This document shows, piece after piece, positions 46,916 through 57,990 of a DNA stretch of 64,000 nucleotides (positions are counted from its first letter, which is position 1; each line of letters opens with the position of its first letter). The translations under genes and the position numbers were made by a program. Source of the stretch: Kappaphycus alvarezii. Lineage: Eukaryota > Rhodophyta > Florideophyceae > Gigartinales > Solieriaceae. The stretch is taken from positions 310,001 through 374,000 of the forward strand of contig NADL03000648.1 of assembly GCA_002205965.3 (NCBI GenBank), read 5' to 3'. Under the pieces are notes generated by a model. The model was not told the origin of the DNA. It saw only the letters and a list, made by a program, of their open reading frames with translations, and made no database searches.

Positions 46916-47569
46916 TTAATGACATCCGAGATTTTCTCGAGATCCATAATTTTGATTTACTTCTGTTCCTTTCTTCTCTTGCGAGATTCCCCGTGGACAA
47001 GGAATATCGTTAATCGAAGCAACTGACTGTCCCGAGCGCTCCTTAACAGCCACTAAGGGACTCCACTCCATGGTGCAGAGAGATAGAGAGTAGGAAGTAT
47101 CATCTTCTTCCGATTTTGCGTGGTACACACCGGCCAGCTCGTTAATTTCTCCAGTAGAGAGCCAAATAAGCGAGACAACCCAGTCTGGGTCTTCACCGAG
47201 AGGTCCGTAGTCCTTTTCATGGTTGACTGACTCGAAGAGTCCGATCCCGGACTCTCCGACCCCGGTAAAACCATTCGAAAAGGTCAAAAAGGTGTTCCTT
47301 TTGCCTGACTTGGTCAGCTTCTCCTCGTCAGTGCGACCAAAGAGGTCCAACAGCCTTGATGTTATATGTCGATTCCGTAGGGTACGAAAACCGATCTCAT
47401 CGTTGGAAAAGGGGACTTGGGCAGAAAAATAGTGGATAGTCAAATCCCCCTTGTCGCGGCGAAGGATTTGCAAGCTACCTGCGGCCTTCCGTGTGGCAAA
47501 CGTCGCTAACAGATCGCGAGGGGCCTTACCCCCAGTCGATTTATTGGCCGACTGCTTTGACATAGCCAT
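46916..47569 (-). CDS. Protein with a histone H3-like N-terminal tail and no evident histone fold (217 aa)
   Basis: Intact ORF with an ATG at 47569. Residues 2-31 align with H3 positions 1-30 without gaps, 20 of 30 identical, including the equivalents of K4, K9, S10, K14 and K27; KSTGGKAPR is exact and LATFATRKAA matches the H3 20-29 region. H3 K18 and K23 are replaced (D, F). After residue 31 the sequence departs from H3: it is mixed charged and hydrophobic (LLDLFGRTDEEKL, FLTFSNGFTGVGESGIGLF, WVVSLIWLST) and runs to 217 residues against 135 for H3. I find no H3 core in other frames. It could be a nuclear histone-tail mimic, a rapidly diverged H3 derivative or a fusion. It lies at the border between AT-rich DNA and the gene-bearing segment, with distinctly higher GC than the DNA to its left. 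Function unknown. Confidence 0.7.
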   Translation of the reverse strand: MAMSKQSANKSTGGKAPRDLLATFATRKAAGSLQILRRDKGDLTIHYFSAQVPFSNDEIGFRTLRNRHITSRLLDLFGRTDEEKLTKSGKRNTFLTFSNGFTGVGESGIGLFESVNHEKDYGPLGEDPDWVVSLIWLSTGEINELAGVYHAKSEEDDTSYSLSLCTMEWSPLVAVKERSGQSVASINDIPCPRGISQEKKGTEVNQNYGSRENLGCH

Positions 47570-48767
47570 CTAGGGTCACCAAGCGGCCGAGACCGAACCG
47601 ATGCGACGTGAAGATTACCACCGATGAAGCAAGGGCGAAGCAAATGACAAGAAAGAAAGAGGGTAAGGCGCGCTAGGATAGAAGCGGGCGCCCATGTGAT
47701 GCGTCGTAGGGAGAGGGTGGCGCTGTGGTTGGCACAGCAATGAATTTTTGGCGTGCTGAGCAGCCGCGTGTGGAGCGCGGCTGTGAGAGGCAGGGGTGGA
47801 AGGAAGGGAAGTGGATGCGTGGGACGTCAGCGGAACAGGGAGCCAGGAGTGCCAAGAAAAATCGAGAGCTCAGGTACAATACTGTGCCCGGCCACACCTC
47901 GTGCTTTAGTGTAGTCCCTGTTGCCACCCCCCAGGCCTACACGTGGCTTCCAGAGGTTACGGAGGGATAGAGGTGGCGCACTGTATTGTAGGGTATTAAC
48001 ATTATTTATTGCCCACTTGTAGTGCCGCTACCTACAGGGGTGGATATACGACGCCAAGGAAAAGAAGGGGACACCTCTATTCTCATCACCGCCTCCCTTG
48101 CCAGCTAGCCCTCCATCGTCCTCTCCATCCCCCGTCACACCCCCTACCGACGCTCCTCCCTTCTCGATCTCGCGCGCAACGTAGACTGACACCCCCATTC
48201 TGCGCTCCCAACACACTACAGTAGACACACTGTACTGTACACTTCTGTAGTGTGTACTGTACGGTAGTGGGTGGCCAGATACATACTGCGCTTAAGTCCA
48301 TTGAGAGGAACCTTTTTTGGGTCATTGTGGAAGACTTTTCAAAAAAAATATGTACGCTTACAGTTTAAAAACGTATTCCACATTGCCAAACTTTGGGTTT
48401 TGTTGTTCTGTACGGTACCCCTCGAGTGGTACAGCTCGGTAATTGAAATCCCCCTCTGTACTGAATGTACAGTAAACTAAACAGAAAAAGAGTGGTAATC
48501 CTGCCATGCACCACTCCAAGCTAATGTGCTGTACTATCCACTCAAAGTGGCACCCAAACCGTAACAACAATGTCCTCTACTGTACAGTATTGTACAGTAT
48601 TGTACAGTACAATAGCTGTCCCGTTACCGAGTCACTCCGTCCCATTTCCTCCGTCCACCACTCAAGCGCATAAATAGAATATCATTACGGCACCACTCCC
48701 CTCCCAATCCATCCGACCTTAAACTCAAGCAAGTCACTCGCACCCCAACACACACAAAAACACCGTC
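47570..48767. promoter_or_regulatory. Intergenic region upstream of the H3-tail ORF and the first CBM48 gene
   Basis: Divergent promoter space. It holds a C/T-rich sense-strand tract at 48080-48175, two clusters of tactgtac motifs (48230-48262 and 48578-48612) and a TATA-like cataaatagaat at about 48669 upstream of the CBM48 start. No gene seen. Confidence 0.4.
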
Positions 48768-49295
48768 ATGTTTCGCGGCCACAGCAACAAGCAGTAAGTC
48801 ACATCCAGCCCCTCTTCCATTCCTCCCCACGTATCCCTCCTTGAACCAGTCAACACACTAACACCCCCACGACAAACCCAGAAAACCGACCGGATCCGAG
48901 GGCGTGAAAACAGAATTTGTATTTGCCGACGGTGCCAAGGACGATGTACAATTATCCGGAGACTGGAACGACTGGAAGGCCATTCAGATGTTTCACGAGG
49001 GCGCCGGCACCTGGTCTGTAGTGACGCCAGTGCCGCCGGGCCGCATGAGTTTAAGTTTATTGTGGATGGTGAATGGAAGCATTCGGAGCGTCATCCGACC
49101 ATTGGTATTGACGAGACTAGCTTGAATAATGTGCGGTATGTCTTACCAGAACCGGACTTGGGGGCTACGGAGGGTGGCGGGGCGGGGGGGAAGGGCGTTC
49201 GGCCGGCGCGAAGGGATTCCAGGGCGAGTTCGGCGAGTGTTGATTCGAGTGCCAGTCGGAGGAAGAAGGGCGGTGGATTGTTTTCCAAAAAGTGA
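48768..49295 (+). CDS. CBM48 (AMPK-beta-type glycogen-binding) protein 1, one frameshift
   Basis: Exon 1 starts at ATG 48768 (MFRGHSNK). An intron 48794-48881 is bounded by GTAAGT and CAG, with a ctaac branch-type site near 48858. Exon 2 encodes the carbohydrate-binding module: TEFVFADGAKDDVQLSGDWN, then DWKAI, and, in the next frame, HEFKFIVDGEWKHSERHP and LNNVRYV, as in AMPK-beta and Crp1/Mdg1-type proteins that bind glycogen or related glucans. The frame changes at about 49042, where one base is missing relative to the paralogue (ggccgcatgag against ggcacgcatgag). The C-terminus is Gly/Ser/Arg-rich and ends GGGLFSKK. Convergent with its paralogue at 49917-51182. Pseudogene or assembly error. 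Confidence 0.85.
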
Positions 49296-49916
49296 CCGCG
49301 CCCGGACCCTTATAGCGTAAGCGGGCTGGGGGCTATGCGTTTAGAGACAGGGTTGGTTGTCGGATTTGCGTATGTTGAGCAGCAAAAGTATCGGAAGGGT
49401 GGCACAGAGGCGACCGTAGAGCGGACATGGAATGACTTGATGTGTAAAATTTACTGGCACGTCCCGATTAAAAAGCTAGATTAGCGATACGTTGGATAAC
49501 TCGCCTCTCAAATCAAAAATAATGATCGGGTGTTGTCTCGTGACGAAGAAACGCATCAACGCTTGCATTCCACATTTGGCAAACAGGTTGGGTTGCCTTT
49601 GAGCTTTAGGTGAATCGGGATTGCAGCCGCATCCGACAAACCTACCGGTTGGGTCTCTGTGCTACTCATTAATACATCAAAGCACCGAAAATATACTTGT
49701 AATGGAAAACCTTTCCCAGCTGCCAAATCCGATTCCCGTTTGGGCATCCCTCCGCACCCGAAAGCCAGCCTGCGACTTGTGAAAAGTTCGCTCTGCGATA
49801 CATGCGCATCCTCTCCACATCGCTCCGCATTCCAGCTTTCGGTGCAAGCGTCGCAACAGTTTTCAAGCAGATACTCAACGATCCCAAACCAACCTCACAC
49901 AATCACAAATTCAGAA
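49296..49916. other. Intergenic region between convergent CBM48 genes
   Basis: About 620 bp shared 3' flank. No gene or clear terminator seen. Confidence 0.4.
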
Positions 49917-51182
49917 TCAAATCCAATAAAGCCTCCCTATTCCCTGTCCTACTCGACCAAAACACGCATTTCTAACAAACGATACAACAGGCCTTTTTCT
50001 GCCCCCACCGGCAACCTCGGGGGTTTCATCCTCCACATCCTTCTTAACTTCACTCTTCTTACTCTTCGGCGGCCCTCGAATCACCCGAATATTATTAATG
50101 GTAGCCGCATCATCACCCACAGTAGGATGCCTCGACGAATGTTTCCACTCTCCATCCACGACAAACTTGAATTCGTGCGTCCCAGCCGGGACCGGTGTAA
50201 CAACCGACCACATACCGCCGCCCTCATGATACATTTGAATTGTCATCCAACCATTCCACGATCCCGACAACTTGACATCATTCTGCGCACCATCCGCCCA
50301 TACAAACTCAGTCTTGACCATGACATCCTCCTCCTCTTCTTCTCCCTTCTCATACGTGCCTTGAACCACCGGTGTGTGCGGGCCAACGGTGAAGGATCAG
50401 ACTCACGAGCAGGCTGCATTTTGACTCACAAAAGCAAAAGACAAAAGCCAAGTGGCAACACAGCAGCACAATCGCAACAAACAATCCGGCAAGTAATGAA
50501 ATACAAGACGAGAGATCACCCACAAGTGAATAGCGTCACAGATAGTTTTCCAGCGTGACCAAACCCACACAAGCACACGAGACAATATCAAAACCAACAG
50601 ATTATGGGTTCCCCCACGCGGCCGCAGAATAAAAAAAACGGGAATGGCAAAAAAAGTTCAAATGGCCACCGAAAGTACGTAACATTCACAAAATAATACC
50701 CAACAAACAGTTGAAGCCCGCGACCCACACCCAGCAACCGCCAAACCGCCGCACCGCACCGCACCGCATCACAACCCAAACCCCACATAAAAAAACAAGC
50801 CAGTCAGTCCAAATCCTCAACTCTAAAAAAACAGAAAAAACCAATCAACAGCAACCGAGCTTGCAGCCCAACCCAGGCTTGTAGCCCCACTCTCCCCACA
50901 AACCATTCCAAACACACACCCCACAGGCACCACAGGCACCGCAATCCCCGACCACAACGAAAACAAAAACATGAACAAATCACGTACCGGCTCAAGGTCC
51001 GCACTCGGTTGCATTGGTTTCGAGTCTGCCACCTGAACGACATCGGGCACGGAATCGACCTTTGTAACGGCGTCACCGACGCCAACATCGTCGGGTCCTT
51101 CGAAACCATCCAGTTGTTCCACCTGTTCCACTTGTTCCACTTGCTCATGGAGCACTGGTTGCTTCACGCCGGCAGTGGGCAT
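49917..51182 (-). CDS. CBM48 (AMPK-beta-type glycogen-binding) protein 2, multi-exon
   Basis: The main exon, 50359-49917, encodes an intact module: TEFVWADGAQNDVKLSGSWN, GWMTIQMYHEGGG, HEFKFVVDGEWKHSSRHP and TINNIRVI, followed by a Lys/Glu-rich linker and a basic tail. Its 5' side is bounded by a probable 47-bp intron (50406-50360, GTGAGT to AAG). Upstream, 51182-50988 is a coding-like, acidic 65-codon exon (MPTAGVKQPV, an EQVEQVEQVEQ repeat) ending at a GTACGT donor. The two can be joined in frame only through a 7-base microexon (50413-50407); the alternative is a start at ATG 50419. The module is certain, the 5' structure is not. Paralogue of 48768-49295, about 1 kb away and facing it. Confidence 0.75.
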
Positions 51183-51570
51183 GTCATTGACGATACTTTG
51201 TGGTGGTGGGGGGGGTGGGGAGGGGGTGCCGCAGTTGTTGTTTGTGAAGTGGGGGATAAGGGAGGGGGTGGTGGTGGGGGTGGGGGTGTGTGGGTTGGTA
51301 GAGGCTGATGTTGGGGGCAGGGGTGGTGGGGGGCGGTGGCGGGGCATGGCTGGGGTGCTTGTGTTGGAGTGGGAGAGGTTGACGGTGAGGGGGTGGAGGT
51401 GGTGGGAGGGGTGGGTGGGATTGTTTTGTAGGGTATGGTGGAGTGTTACTGACAGTTGTTGGGGTGGAGGGGTGTTGGTGTTTTTTATGGTGGTGGTTTA
51501 GTGCATGGTGTCGATTGGTCGGGAAGTGGGCGGGTTGGGGGAGGTGGACGGGTTAATGTTTGCATTTTTT
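51183..51570. promoter_or_regulatory. G-rich (plus strand) tract upstream of CBM48 gene 2
   Basis: Repeated runs of three to eight G on the plus strand (for example near 51207-51230), so the sense strand of the minus-strand gene is C/T-rich. Many sets of four G runs within 30 bases could form G-quadruplexes. The open minus-strand frame here encodes only proline-rich low complexity. Confidence 0.6.
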
Positions 51571-52533
51571 TGTTTACACTCATTTGGGGTGGTGACGGGT
51601 GGAGATGGGAGCGATTACGTAGATTTGTTTGTGGCGGGGATGGGTGATGGATTGTGGCGGTGATTGGGGAGCGGCTGGGGGCAGGGTCGGGGATGGGGAA
51701 TTTGGGGAATAAGGCGACACGCCGGCGGGCGTATTTTGGCGCGTAAAGCGCGCCCCCTTGTTGCTCCCCTTCTCTGAGAGACCTAGAGGCGTTGCGAGTT
51801 GAAAACGTGTTGGAACGACAAGTCTCGATTTTGCATTAACACTATCTTTCAAAGGACGAGTGCAACTCGACACCAATGGGAAATCAACTTTTGATCCATA
51901 GCATAAACATGCATTACTGCATTGTACTGTGCAGTAAATTGCTGTAATTTATCCTGGTTACATTACAGAAAACAAACCGACAGTAAGCCTTCTGTAATGG
52001 ACCTTGCTTACAGTTGTCTTCTTACAGTAAATGAACACCTCGTCGGAATACTGTACTGCAGCGTTCTCCGTACAGCCATGCATATTCCATTGTTGCATCC
52101 ATAGTTGACTGAGCCTCTACCAATGGCACGGCATGCTGCCTATTTGATCCTTCTTGTTCTGACCACGTGCCCACCTATCATTGGCCAAATCTTCTAGTTC
52201 AACCACATCCACCCATACGGCACAATTCCGCTCGATCAATCTACTGTACGTACAGCACAGTACAGTACACCCTCAGGATCTACACGTCGATCCGTAGTAA
52301 AACTCATCTGACAGTACAGTAGTCATGCATCTGATATAATATGTTCAATATTGTACAGTACGGTGCTGTACTACTGTACAGTGCATGTACAGTAGATTCA
52401 TCTGGACCATGTGCTGGTACAGTATATCGACACGTCCTCTCGGCATCCTCCGCCACTGCAATCCTTACACCCACCTCCGTCCCCTTCCGCAACGCCATCC
52501 AAACCGTCTCTGCACTCTACATCGGCACCCATC
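51571..52533. other. Intergenic region with TACAGTAC motifs
   Basis: Upstream of the Canopy-like gene. Motif clusters occur at 51923-52065 and 52246-52400. A C/T-rich plus-strand tract runs through 52440-52533. Confidence 0.5.
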
Positions 52534-53480
52534 ATGCCCTCCGCACTCCCATCCTTCCAACCCTTCTCCTACTCCTACTCCTCCCCCCAACCGCCCTTTC
52601 AATTTCCCAAAAATCTCTGGATACCGGCGGCGTCCCCTCCGACATCCCCTACATCCGTTGCCAAGTCTGTTCACAAATCGCCATCACAGCTACCTCCATC
52701 ATCAATCTCCTCACCCCCCTCTCGACCTCCTCAAGGTCCTCGACAAGGTCGAAAACATATGCGACCCTTCCACAAAACAAGGCCGCTGGATGCGCACCAT
52801 CGATCTCGTCGAAAAGGCACGCCAGCTTCGCCTCGTTCCACAGGACGCCACCCAGAAATGCGCCCGCGAGTGTTTCACCATGTCCCTTGCATGCCGTAAT
52901 GTTATTGACGACCTGGAAACTGAGCTTGCCGAGCATTTGTACAAGTTCCGAAAGAATGGTGATCAAGTTGAGCATCTGCACATCGAAAATTGGTTATGTG
53001 CAAAGCGAACAGGACTATCTGATGCTTGCAGAAAGTCTCCTCCTTTCTTGCCCAAGGATCGCCCGTCGGTCCGCCATTTGTGCCAAAGGATAAGGAGTTG
53101 GAGACGGAGGAGTTGATGGAAAAGTTGAAAGACTCGGGTGTGGGGATGGCATGGATTTCAGCATGCTTAACCGCGATCAGGCTGCCAACATGCCTTCCCA
53201 TGATGATGACGATGATGATTTCGATGAGGACTTTTACGACGATGACGACATGGCAGCCTTTGACGACGACGACGACGAAGACGACGACATTGACGACGAA
53301 CATGTTCCGGAGGACGATGGAGACCTGGGTGACACCGCGCTGGGTGGTGCGTCATCGCTCAAGTTTGAGGCAGATCCCACTGTCATTGCTCATCCAGCTG
53401 GTAAAGCGCCGGTGTCGATATGGGAAAGGACGAATTATAGCAGTTTGACCACATACACCCTAATACTACAAACACCCTAA
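52534..53480 (+). CDS. Canopy/DUF3456 (saposin-like) secretory-pathway protein, frame broken
   Basis: ATG at 52534, followed (after a frame change) by a hydrophobic signal-peptide core (LPTLLLLLLLPPTAL) and PYIRCQVCSQIA, the first Cys pair. In the next frame come LDLLKVLDKVENICDPST, CARECFTMSLACRNVIDDLE and LCAKRTGLSDACRKSPP, the Cys pattern of DUF3456. Then PKDRP, then in the next frame GPPFVPKDKELETEELMEKL, then in another frame MDFSMLNRD and a long Asp/Glu tail (53195-53330). Family members act in the ER on folding of secreted and membrane proteins. Frame changes lie near 52550, 52722, 53063 and 53147, each explainable by one missing base. The protein signal is otherwise well kept. Confidence 0.75.
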
Positions 53481-54246
53481 AATAAAAAGGCCACATATTT
53501 TCAACCTCAAATCTCAATAGAGCTCCGCGCTAGCCTGGTCATGACATGTCCCGGCCACGCATCCCGATCACAACATCCTTGATTCTCTGCTTTACCGGTG
53601 CGTCGTCTCCGTCCGCTTACAACCCCACACCCTCGCAGACGCCTGTCTTTGAAAACCGTAAACTGAAAGAAATTTATTAGCTCGTCGATAAGTTGCGCTT
53701 TTCTCAGCGACTATTCAACACAGAGTACATCATGTGGCACAGACCTTCGACTCAAGTCTGTGCCTACTCCTATCCAATTGCGTCTCATTCTTGCTCGGGT
53801 TTTTAAAGTTTGTCTATTACGACTTGGCACCTATTACGATTGATATACGACGCAAACCCTCAAACGTCTAAAGCGCAAGGTAGGGTCAAAGAGGGCAAGG
53901 ACAAGATTTCAGAACATCCTCGGTGATTCTACGTCTTTCGCACCACTATCCTAAAGTTAATAAAGCGTCTTGCGTTGTCATCTTCGGAAAAAAGAGTAAG
54001 ACAGGCAATATCTCAGTTAGAACATCTTGGGCAGCAACGCCCTCACATGCCACCGACGAAGCACCTTGCCGGCTGTTGCGCCCTCCTCAAGCCGTTTCAT
54101 TTCAACGCACAATCCGCACCACTTGCCGCTTGGAAAATCGAAGGGCCTCGGTGAAAATCACCAAATGCACCCCCAGAGTGCTCATCCTGCGGATTCCTAT
54201 ACATACGTTCCCGTCTCCAATCTTATATCCTCTTCACAGACACTTC
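53481..54246. other. Intergenic region, no gene recognised
   Basis: Lies between the convergent Canopy-like and glycosyltransferase genes. Nothing supportable. Confidence 0.4.
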
Positions 54247-56595
54247 CTAGACGCCGAAGTCTTGTCCGGCGAGCTTGGCCTTGATGCCACCTATCCTCTC
54301 AGCGGCCTCGGTGAATGAACTCCAGTTTGATCCGTAAAGGTCCTTCACCTTGGACAGGGCGTACAAGTCGGCTAGTGCGTACGGACACATCTCCATCCCG
54401 ATCGTCACAGGATCGCTTGAAGGACAAGATACGATCGGGATACAGCTCCTCTAACTGAGCGATGACTTCAAATGTGTCAGTCGCCACAAAGAACTTAACA
54501 GTTGGCTTGTCCTTAATGATGGAGTCCATCAAAGTGATAAAGTTCCCGACTCCGCTCTTGTGGCGCCACATGTCCATCGTCTTTGTCGCCTCGCCTCCAT
54601 ACTCTTTGATAAAGTCCACATTCTTGATGTCCTTTTCAAGGGTCCTGTTCCTAACATGGAGACCAATTACATTATCAGTGCCAACGCCCTTGGCCTCAAT
54701 ATCCTTGACCATATCCTTGACGGCATTGATGGGCTCGAGGGATCGAAGCATGTTGTTGTCCTTGTCCCAATTTGTCAGCTCGGGTTTTCTGCCTCCATGA
54801 TGTATGCGCCTTTGTAGTACATGTGCTTGTTGGGGATGTCCACGATCGTCTCGCCCTTCACCGCGCCTTCGCCCTCCATTTCCATGTAGTTGTGGAATTT
54901 GAACTGCGACCAGACAGCATCAAATGATTCCACCTCAGCAAATGGCCACTGAACTGGCATCTTCTCCATGACAACCAACGCATTGCTAAACATGTCACGG
55001 AATTTGGCCTCAATATGGCTGTCAGGCTCCCATACAACAATCAACTCTCGACTCGACTCTTTCGCAAAGGACATGCAGCTACCTAAAGCGCGAAGCCTGT
55101 TACCCAAGCCATGCATGCAGTGGCACACAAGAACACGAGGAGTCGGCAAAGAATCAATGTCCACCATCTCTGAGTGCCTCCCTGCCGCATCCAGCTCCTC
55201 ACGCTTGGCTCGCTCGCGATTCTCAGTCCTCTGCATTAACCTCCTCAGCAGCATTCCTTTTCCTTAATCGGCAAGGCAGCAATAATGTCCCAGGGAACAA
55301 AGTAGCTGTCGTGCAGACGCCTTCCTAGAGCGGTATCCCACGCCTCATCATACTGCTCCTGGGTAACCAAATCGCGAAGGGATTTCGGACGAGAGTCAGC
55401 CTCAATGACAACGCTGTTCGGCAGGGACGGAGCATTCTCCGCAGTCTTGTACGAGGTAGCCATGTCCATATCCTTTTGCCACGGCTCCAGCTTCTCCAAC
55501 AGCAACGCATTGAGGTCAATTTCGACCGCAACAAATTTGACACCCGCCTGAGCGCGGCCGCTGTTTCCATGCTGACATGCGAGACATGGTCGTAAGAGAT
55601 GTTCATCTTTTCCAGGCCCGCCTTTTCTAACCTACCATACAGATCCTCATCATCCCAGCCATAGGTCTGAATCCTCTCGTCGTAGCCGCCAATCCGCAGG
55701 AAATCTTTTCTGCGAATAAAAACTGCGCCGTTGAGATGGACCTCGTTCTCATTTCTCGCCAGATTGTAGTTTCCAGCGTAATAATGCTTGCCCTCACAGC
55801 GTTGCCGTCCGTCGCCTCGCCACCAGTGGCGCTTGGGGCGTTACCAACTTGCGATGTGCCTCGACAAAGTTCTCGCCGACCTCATAATCGCAATCAGTAC
55901 GAATGACATGCTCATAGCCTGCCGCGTTCATAGCCAATTGTACGCCCTAGACAAAACCCATTTGTCCTCTCCGTTACGCGGATCACCTTTATGGCGTCTC
56001 CACCCTCAATCTCCCTGACACTAGGCTCTAGCGGGGGATCAGAACTCCAATCGACCAAGATAACCTCGTTGACATCCTTGACCTTCAACCAGGCTGGGGC
56101 CGTTTTCTTGACAGTGTCATGCCTGCCCATGCAAACAGCGACCAAACTGACACCCGGCCGGACATCCTCGTCAGGAACAGAAATTCTAACCACGCCCGAG
56201 GGGCGTGTCCATCGCCGCCTCCCAACGTCTCCGCAAACGCATTATCATAGCAACACCAGTGCCAACACCAATCGAATCTGCAAATGCCTTGACAGAGGAC
56301 CCAGCGACAGTGGGCGGAGCACCGACCGAAGTATCCGAGACCGGGGCGGGTTGGAAATGGACTGACTGGCAAGAATGAGGAACAGAATACCGAGGACAAT
56401 AACGACTTGCAGAAAAGCGGTGCGAGGGATCTGAAGAAACGAGGTGGAGGAGTAGGGCGGATTGCGACGGGCTTTGGGATGGTTGTAGAAGAGACCCTGA
56501 GTGGTTTGAAACTCGGGGAGACGTTTGATGGGGCGGCGGAGGGAGGCACCGGAAGTGCCATCATCGTAGAAACGACAGACTTGTGCGCGTGCCAT
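54247..56595 (-). CDS. Two-domain Golgi-type glycosyltransferase (galactosyltransferase-like + fucosyltransferase-like), frame broken
   Basis: ATG at 56595 (MARAQVCRFYDD). A cytoplasmic N-terminus of about 55 residues is followed by one membrane span (FLQVVIVLGILFLILA), a type II topology. Domain 1 (about 56170-55480): VSLVAVCMGRHDTVKK, NEVILVDWSSDPP, HVIRTDCDYE, LNGAVFIRRKDFLRIGGYDE and YGWDDEDLY, the GT-A fold and C-terminal galactosyltransferase motif. Domain 2 (about 55130-54250): MHGLGNRLRALGSCMSFAK, ELIVVWEPDSH, VIGLHVRN, KFFVATDT and GSNWSSFTEAAERIGG, as in GDP-fucose-dependent enzymes. Stop at 54247. The signal crosses at least eight frame changes (near 56355, 56195, 55975, 55945, 55835, 55585, 55256, 54780 and 54400). 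Likely builds surface or secreted glycans; donor and acceptor sugars are unknown. Confidence 0.85.
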
Positions 56596-57060
56596 CGTTG
56601 GGGCGATGAAGGTAGGTGGAGAGGAGGTCGGGGGGTTGACGGGTGAGTGAATTAGAAAGGAAGGGCAAAGGCAAATATATAAGCGGAGGATTGGAAAGTA
56701 TGAGATCAAGGTATGTGGATGGGAAAAGTGGAAGGTCGTTGGTTAGGTTAGTGCAGCGGTGTGGTGGGGATGGAGGGGAACCGCTGATGACGAGTAAGCT
56801 TGAAGCGAAGGGCGACGCGCCGTGGAAGGTTGGTGGTTTGGTTTGGATGGACGAGGTTGGGTGGAGATTGGAGATAATTAGGGAAATGGAGGGTAGGAGG
56901 TATGATGACGGGAAGGCGACGTGGGTGGGGGCGGTGGGGAGGGGATTGAGGGGAGGGGAGGTTGGGAAGAAGAGGGAATGCGGGTTGGAGGAAGGGGAGG
57001 GGGAGGGACGGACGGACGAAAGTGGAGGTGTGGTGTTTGTGTATTTGTCTTATTAGGAGG
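56596..57060. promoter_or_regulatory. Purine/G-rich tract upstream of the glycosyltransferase
   Basis: The plus strand is G/A-rich with many GGGG runs (56935-57010), so the gene's sense strand is C/T-rich. Probable promoter. Confidence 0.45.
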
Positions 57061-57990
57061 ATTGGAAGGGTGGCGGTTTATTCAGACGAGCTGGGCGGTA
57101 GGGGATAGAAGTCACGGGTTAAAGAACAGTAGTAAAGGTTTTGTTGGTCGGGTGGTCGGTGGTAATTTGGCCGGATGATGATGCGAAGCGAAAGAAAATA
57201 ATAATAAAAAAAACAAGACTGTTTTGGAATAGGCCGAATGGCGGAAGATTACGGTAGAGGGTCAGGTGAGGGAGGGGTGTGCACGGGCGGGTGAGGGGCT
57301 TTAGGTGTCACACAGGGTAAGGCCGCATTACCATTGGTGTTTTCCTGGGCCTCTATCCAAAATACTGTATCAAAATTTTCTGCCATTTTTGGGTATTTTT
57401 TCCTTCTTTTTGCTGGGTCGAGTTTGGTTCAGTTTGATTTGATTTTTGTGTCCTGTGGTGCTCGTTTTTTAATTTTTTTCAATTTTGACGAGTGTGACAA
57501 ACCGTGGTTCTTTTTTCAAGGGCAAAAGACGTGCCACGTGGGAGGACATGGGATGGCACGTTTTTTTTGAGTAAGGCGGCGAGTGAGGAAAATAAATAAA
57601 GACTAGTAATTTCATTAAAATCAGGGGCATGTGGGTTCTGCGCTGGTGTAAGTAAGATGGGTACCCAAAAGCAGGTAGCGGGCAGTATAATATTATTATC
57701 TTGTCCGTAGCGGGTAGCGAAATGATGCCCCAGTGTTTTTATTCGCAGCTGAGAAAATCATATTTTGATTCTCTTTGATTTTTCGCGCAGAACCATTTTT
57801 GATTCACTGGAAAGATGCATCCGTCCATATTTATCCCCGAATTTCAAAAAAATAACACAACAAAATAAAATTACCCTGTTCCCTGCAAAGACTGTCAGTA
57901 ATTCTCACCCCAATTGGTAATGGCACGAATAATTAATGTCCGTAATTCTAATGACAGTCGACTGATGATTTCCGAATTAAAATACATACG
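57061..57990. other. No gene recognised
   Basis: T-rich around 57400-57490. No supportable feature. Confidence 0.4.

Noticed and set aside
46916-47450. Frameshifted H3 core downstream of the H3-like tail
   Set aside because: I read the other frames and found none of the H3 core blocks, so simple frameshifting of a normal H3 gene does not explain the ORF.
50804-51347. 174-codon minus-strand ORF beginning with a proline-rich stretch
   Set aside because: The proline part mirrors the G-rich tract and the end reads into an intron. Only 51182-50988 looks coding, and I used that as the exon.
52341-53093. 250-codon ORF starting at 52341 as the Canopy-like gene start
   Set aside because: The part before about 52550 is translated tacagtac-rich DNA. 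The signal peptide and ATG at 52534 give a better start.
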